64,000 nucleotides of DNA, from contig CAVORD010000001.1 of assembly GCA_963698535.1 (NCBI GenBank), forward strand, positions 1,240,001 through 1,304,000, read 5' to 3'. Position numbers and translations under genes: made by a program. Numbering within the stretch: the stretch's first letter is position 1; each line of letters starts with the position of its first letter. The notes below the pieces were generated by a model. The model was not told where the DNA came from and ran no database searches. It worked only from the letters and a program-made list of their open reading frames with translations. This document shows positions 59,851 through 64,000 of this stretch, piece after piece. The stretch is from CAVORD01 sp963698535 (GTDB taxonomy: Bacteria; Bacteroidota; Bacteroidia; Bacteroidales; VadinHA17).

Positions 59851-61324
59851 ATGAAAAAAATACGACACTGTGTAGCTATTATTCGCTTACTTTTCTCTTC
59901 AACAATTGGCTGGTGTGGAGAAATTATTTATCCATGGCGTTCAACAACAGCAATCGTTCTAAGAGGTTCAACATTTGAGGTCTGGTTTAATGCCGATGCC
60001 GGACAGACAGTAAGTTCAGTTACATTGAGAGGTCCGTACAACACCGTTGAGGCGGCAATAACCTCTGTATCAATGTCAACCTGGACCTATGATCAATGGT
60101 CGGGGAACACCTGCAATCAAAGAATCACTGTCTCTGTGCCCGTAGATGCACCTGCCGACAGATATGATCTGATTCTAAATACCTCTACGGGAGATGAGAT
60201 CTCTCTCAAATCAGTAAAGATCATCAGGGAATATAAAACCAGTTACTATATTTTTCACATTTCAGATGGCCACCGATGGGAGAAATATCCGGACCGTGAT
60301 TCACTTACAAGCCTGCGTGAACAAAGTGCAGTAATTGATATTGCCAATATTATTGATCCTGAAATAATTTTTGAAACAGGAGATAATATGTGGGGCAATA
60401 AGCAGTCCATGGATCAAAGAGAGGCAAGAGCGGGAACATACTTTAGTGGCGGAGTATCGGACACTGCAGGTTATAAAAGGACTTAATGACGCACATGCTG
60501 CTGTCTTTATATGTCCCGGGAACCACGATTCGTACATGAATAACTATTCACTTGAACCCGATCTTGCAACCCCGGCCAGAGACTGGAACACACTATATGG
60601 ACTTCAGACCCATTGTTTTACATATGGCAGCGCTCGTTACATTGGCATAAATAATTCCTGGTGTCCTCCTACAGGAGGGGGCGACTCAGCTTATGTCCCA
60701 AACTATAAATGGCAGATAGATGAGGCCATTAACTGGATTAAAAGAGTAGGAGCAGGTAACTTCAGAATGTCATATCAACATGTTCCTCAGGAAAGTCTTC
60801 CTCCGATTTATAATCGGTTCAAATCTGCCGGAGTGCCTTTAAGTATGATGATCGCCGGTCATATTCACCGCTCCAGTACCAATCCTTATTCCATAGATGG
60901 CAGGAGTATTATATATTGCGTTGAAATATTAGGTACTGGAGTTAAAAAATCTCCGTTTAACTTATATAAAGTGGACGCCTCCACTGGTACTTTCACACCA
61001 ATCCCAGATCAGTATGCTGCCAGCCAGGGACTTGTCGCTGAAGGAGATTACTCCTCAATCAAACTCAAACTCTCTTATAGCAAGTCTAACGATGGAAGCA
61101 ATTCAGATAATATTGGTACTATAGTAAATGATTTTACCTATGAAATTACTGGAGCCAGAATACGCTTTGTAATGCCAAAAGGGAGTACTTATGTTGTTAC
61201 AGGAGGTACTATTGTGCAGGAATTCGATGGGACTGATTTTCATATTGTTGATGTGAGCTACGATCTTGATGCAAAAAGCACTAAAACTGTAAGGATTGTC
61301 AAATCAAATAAAACCCAGGGATGA
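59851..61324 (+). CDS. Calcineurin-like metallophosphoesterase with N-terminal beta domain (frameshifted)
   Basis: About 490 residues. An N-terminal signal-like segment (MKKIRHCVAIIRLLF) and a beta-sandwich (about 30-125, FEVWFNADAGQTVSSVTL) precede a calcineurin-like domain. Metal motifs are FHISDGHRW, ETGDNMWGN, CPGNHDSY, SYQHVPQES and AGHIHRSS. A C-terminal beta domain (about 365-490) ends IVKSNKTQG. The first frame covers 59851 to about 60455 and the second about 60455-61324; the break lies in GTGGCGGAGTATCGG, where one base shifts GVSD to AEYRTLQVIKGLNDAH. Unlike the purple-acid-phosphatase-type protein at 43354 it belongs to another calcineurin-like subgroup. The bicupin start overlaps its last codon. 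Confidence 0.75.
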
Positions 61325-62109
61325 AAATGAAAAATGCATTAATCGTTTTATTCTTGATGATGGTTTTTAGTCTTGCAGCCTTGTCTCAAAAACAGGAGAA
61401 GCTAAATACAAAGGTTTACGATTGGAATAAATTGACAGTAGACCACACAATATATGGCGAAAAGAAGCATATTCTTGAAGGCTTTACCAATACGTTTAGC
61501 TATTTCGAAATACATGTAACAACTTTAAAAACAGGAGTAGTTTCTCCTGACAATTTTTCCAGCTCCAATACGGAAAAACTAATAATTGTAAAGGATGGCT
61601 TGTTAGAGCAAAACCTTAACGGTGAGAAAAAAGTAATCGGACAGGGAAGCGTAACTCTTGTTTTGCCCGGCGACCAATTAACAATCAAGAATGCAGGAAA
61701 GGCCCCAGCTTCGTATTATCTTCTTAGTTGGGATGTTAATAGACCAGTTAATACGGAACTCTCTATAAATAGTGGGGGATCTAAGTTTTACGATTATAAC
61801 GAAGTAGAATTCAGAAAAACAATCAAAGGAGGAACACGACAATTTATGCGACGCCCAACCGCCACTCTCAGCGAACTGGAAATGCATACAACCACATTGA
61901 ATGAAAGTACTGCCAGCCATGCTGAGCATGTTCATGAATCGGAAGAAATTATTCTTATAATTAAAGGTCAAGTTGAGGAAAGTATAAATGGCATACCGTA
62001 CAAAGCTGGTCCTGGCTCGTTAATTCTATTAATGAATAACGATTCTCACGGAATTAGAAACATTGGAAAAGGAGAATGCGAATATTTTGCATTTCAATGG
62101 ACAAAATAA
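61321..62109 (+). CDS. Secreted bicupin protein
   Basis: 262 residues with a signal peptide (about 1-23, LAALSQK). Two cupin_2 domains (about 60-140 and 175-262). The second has the full metal motif HAEHVHESEEIILIIKGQVE plus a later SHGIRN histidine. In the first the equivalent positions (SPDNFSSSNTEKLIIVKDGLLE) lack histidines, so it is probably structural. Secreted cupins occur in several PULs, where some act as lyases, isomerases or sugar-binding proteins; none can be assigned here. The start overlaps the stop of the phosphoesterase by 4 nt (ATGA), implying translational coupling. An alternative ATG lies 6 nt downstream. Confidence 0.8.
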   Translation: MKMKNALIVLFLMMVFSLAALSQKQEKLNTKVYDWNKLTVDHTIYGEKKHILEGFTNTFSYFEIHVTTLKTGVVSPDNFSSSNTEKLIIVKDGLLEQNLNGEKKVIGQGSVTLVLPGDQLTIKNAGKAPASYYLLSWDVNRPVNTELSINSGGSKFYDYNEVEFRKTIKGGTRQFMRRPTATLSELEMHTTTLNESTASHAEHVHESEEIILIIKGQVEESINGIPYKAGPGSLILLMNNDSHGIRNIGKGECEYFAFQWTK

Positions 62110-62322
62110 ATAAAAACCTTGTAAAACAGGGTTGTTAATTTAGACCATTTATATAGTCTTTTTCAAGAGTTTCAATTTTGTATGTAATTTGTAATTAAGG
62201 TGTTAATGATCCCTGTGATTTATTCTTCAAATTGTATTAATATTCTTTATGAATAATTAATAGAAAATTAATTGGCTGGTGATTCTTTTAAGGATAATTA
62301 ATCGAGAGAAATAAGTTTCACA

Positions 62323-64000
62323 ATGAACAGTTTTACCAGAGTCATTGCATCATTTGTTCTGCTTTTATCCATTTCAAGTCTGAACTCCTGCAAACAAAAA
62401 GATTTCACTAAATACATCGACCCTACAATTGGGAACGTGGCTCCATTTTTAGTTCCAACTTATCCGACCTTTCATTTGCCAAATCAGATGATCCGAATGT
62501 TTCCCATAAGGCAGGATTACCTTTCCGATCAGATTGAGGCATTCCCCCTGCAGGTAACTTCACACAGGCAGGCAGGAATAGTTAGAATGAAGGTAACCAA
62601 TGGCGAAATAACTTCATCAGCATGGAATAAGAAAATGAATATTGACCATGATCTTGAGGTACTTCATCCATGGCTTTATTCTACTTACCTTATAGATGAT
62701 GATATAAGGGTAAGCTTTGCTCCGGGACGCAAGTGCGCGTCGTATAAAATCGAATTCCCTGATAATGGAACCAAGAATATATTGTTCAGAGGCTCCGGCG
62801 AATTGAAATGTGATTTTGATGAACACGGGGCATTCACATTTCAGGAGAAGACCGGTGAAACAACTAAAGGATTGAATCCTGTTGACCTGGTTGTAACTGT
62901 CTATGTTTATGGGGAGTTTCGTGATAAGAATAACAATCTGATAAAGGACACCTCCGTAGACATTCAGAAAGGCAGGTGTTCTTTCTCATTTCCGGAATCT
63001 TCTCCTGACACACTATTTGTCACTTACGCTGTCTCTTATATTAGTCATGATCAGGCAAAAGCCAATTATGAAAAGGAATTAGCCAACGCATCATTCGATG
63101 ATCTGGTACTATCAGGTAAGAATGCCTGGGATAAGGTAATTAATCAGATCGAGGTTAAAGGTGGTACTGAAGCCCAGAGAAGAACTTTTTATACATCCAT
63201 GTATCGCACCTACGAAAGGATGGTAGACATCAATGAAGATGGCAGATATTACAGCGGTTACGATAATAAGGTCCATGAAAGCAACCGCCCGTTCTTTGTC
63301 GACGATTGGACATGGGATACCTATCGTGCTCATCACCCATTGAGAACAATTCTTGATCCTCAGATGGAAAACGACATTCTGAATTCATACACTCTAATGT
63401 ACGAGCAGAGTGGCTGGATGCCCACATTCCCACAGGTATACGGCAATCACATGTGCATGAATTCTTATCACTCTTCGGCCATTTTTATTGACGGCTACAG
63501 GAAGGGATTGAAGGATTATAATGTTGAAAAGGCATACGAGGGGATCAGGAAAAACCTAATGGAGGGAACCTTTATCCCCTGGCGCCAGGGAAACGAAAGG
63601 CGACCTATTGACGATTTCTTTCACGAAAAGGGATACTTCCCCGCCCTGCATCCAGGCGAAAAAGAGAATGAGCCACAAATTGACAGTTTTGAAAAGCGTC
63701 AGCCGGTATCTGTAACGCTGGGTATCAGTTATGATTTCTGGGCTTTAGGCGAATTTGCCGGAGATCTGGGCAAAACCAATGACCACGAGGAGTTCTCTGA
63801 GAAGGGGAAAAGTTATGAAAAACTGTGGCATACGGAACAAAGATTGTTTATGCCTATGGATGACAAGGGACAGTGGATAAACATTGATCCCAAATCTGCA
63901 GGCGGAAGAGGTTACAGGGACTATTATGATGAGAACAATGGATGGACCTATGCCTGGGATGTACATCAGGACATAGATGGACTTATCCGGTTGTTGGGAG
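62323..64000 (+). CDS. GH92 alpha-mannosidase lipoprotein (partial, runs off the window)
   Basis: At least 559 residues, open to the right edge without a stop. Lipobox ISSLNSCKQ (cysteine about 23) predicts a lipoprotein. GH92 features: the N-terminal YIDPTIGNVAPFLVP, the YSGYDNKVHE and FVDDWTWDTYRAHHPL region, the EQSGWMPTFPQVYGNHMCMN segment that holds the substrate-contact and acid region, and WTYAWDVHQDIDGLIRLLG. GH92 enzymes are calcium-dependent exo-alpha-mannosidases that trim alpha-1,2/1,3/1,4/1,6-linked mannose. The ATG at 62323 follows a 213-bp AT-rich gap, so it may have its own promoter. No frame break is present, in contrast to several genes just upstream. Confidence 0.9.
   Translation, partial: MNSFTRVIASFVLLLSISSLNSCKQKDFTKYIDPTIGNVAPFLVPTYPTFHLPNQMIRMFPIRQDYLSDQIEAFPLQVTSHRQAGIVRMKVTNGEITSSAWNKKMNIDHDLEVLHPWLYSTYLIDDDIRVSFAPGRKCASYKIEFPDNGTKNILFRGSGELKCDFDEHGAFTFQEKTGETTKGLNPVDLVVTVYVYGEFRDKNNNLIKDTSVDIQKGRCSFSFPESSPDTLFVTYAVSYISHDQAKANYEKELANASFDDLVLSGKNAWDKVINQIEVKGGTEAQRRTFYTSMYRTYERMVDINEDGRYYSGYDNKVHESNRPFFVDDWTWDTYRAHHPLRTILDPQMENDILNSYTLMYEQSGWMPTFPQVYGNHMCMNSYHSSAIFIDGYRKGLKDYNVEKAYEGIRKNLMEGTFIPWRQGNERRPIDDFFHEKGYFPALHPGEKENEPQIDSFEKRQPVSVTLGISYDFWALGEFAGDLGKTNDHEEFSEKGKSYEKLWHTEQRLFMPMDDKGQWINIDPKSAGGRGYRDYYDENNGWTYAWDVHQDIDGLIRLLG

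Overview
The window is chromosomal DNA of a member of the Bacteroidota, probably an environmental Bacteroidales/Marinilabiliales-type organism (the order is inference). The evidence is a SusC/SusD pair, type IX secretion sorting domains of both type A and type B, a tmRNA whose tag reads GENNFALAA, a Tricorn-type protease, DUF4199, and translation starts without Shine-Dalgarno sequences. Most of the sequence belongs to polysaccharide-degradation loci.

Layout. 0-7.6 kb is general: DUF4199 protein plus GT2 glycosyltransferase, a GT4 glycosyltransferase, a two-gene operon (saccharopine-dehydrogenase-like protein, then a membrane-anchored 4Fe-4S protein), the ssrA tmRNA with its terminator, and a secreted PQQ-type propeller. 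8.1-10.7 kb is a large type IX-secreted adhesin-like protein. 10.9-25.3 kb is a first polysaccharide utilization locus (PUL): a propeller/LuxR membrane regulator, SusC, SusD, a GH16 laminarinase-like enzyme, an unusual double esterase, GH31 and a GH2 beta-glucuronidase-like enzyme. 25.4-33.1 kb holds an alcohol dehydrogenase, an OmpA-type pair, a beta-barrel protein with a 12-copy Pro/Val/Thr repeat, and a Tricorn protease. 33.2-64 kb is a second, mannose-centred degradation locus: an anaerobic sulfatase maturase, a kelch/winged-helix membrane regulator, two GH99-like proteins, three Ser-type sulfatases, GH38 and GH92 mannosidases, a GH115-like and a GH2 enzyme, two phosphoesterases, a hexose mutarotase, a mannose-6-phosphate isomerase, an aberrant NRAMP-family transporter and a secreted bicupin. 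The GH92 gene runs off the right edge.

How they work together (inference). In the second locus, secreted GH99-like enzymes, sulfatases and phosphoesterases would open and strip a decorated (sulfated and perhaps phosphorylated) mannose-containing glycan. GH38, GH92, GH115 and GH2 would remove side chains and terminal sugars. Mutarotase and ManA would send mannose into glycolysis. The maturase at 33-34 kb would activate the sulfatases, all three of which carry serine at the formylglycine position. No SusC/SusD pair for this locus lies inside the window.

Quality caveat. About 20 single-base frame breaks are visible, many in short A or T runs, with six in the last 0.9 kb of the GH38 gene and none between 29.8 and 43.3 kb. 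I saw no clear in-frame nonsense substitutions. I annotate the broken genes over their full span and treat most breaks as probable sequence errors, although real decay cannot be excluded from sequence alone.
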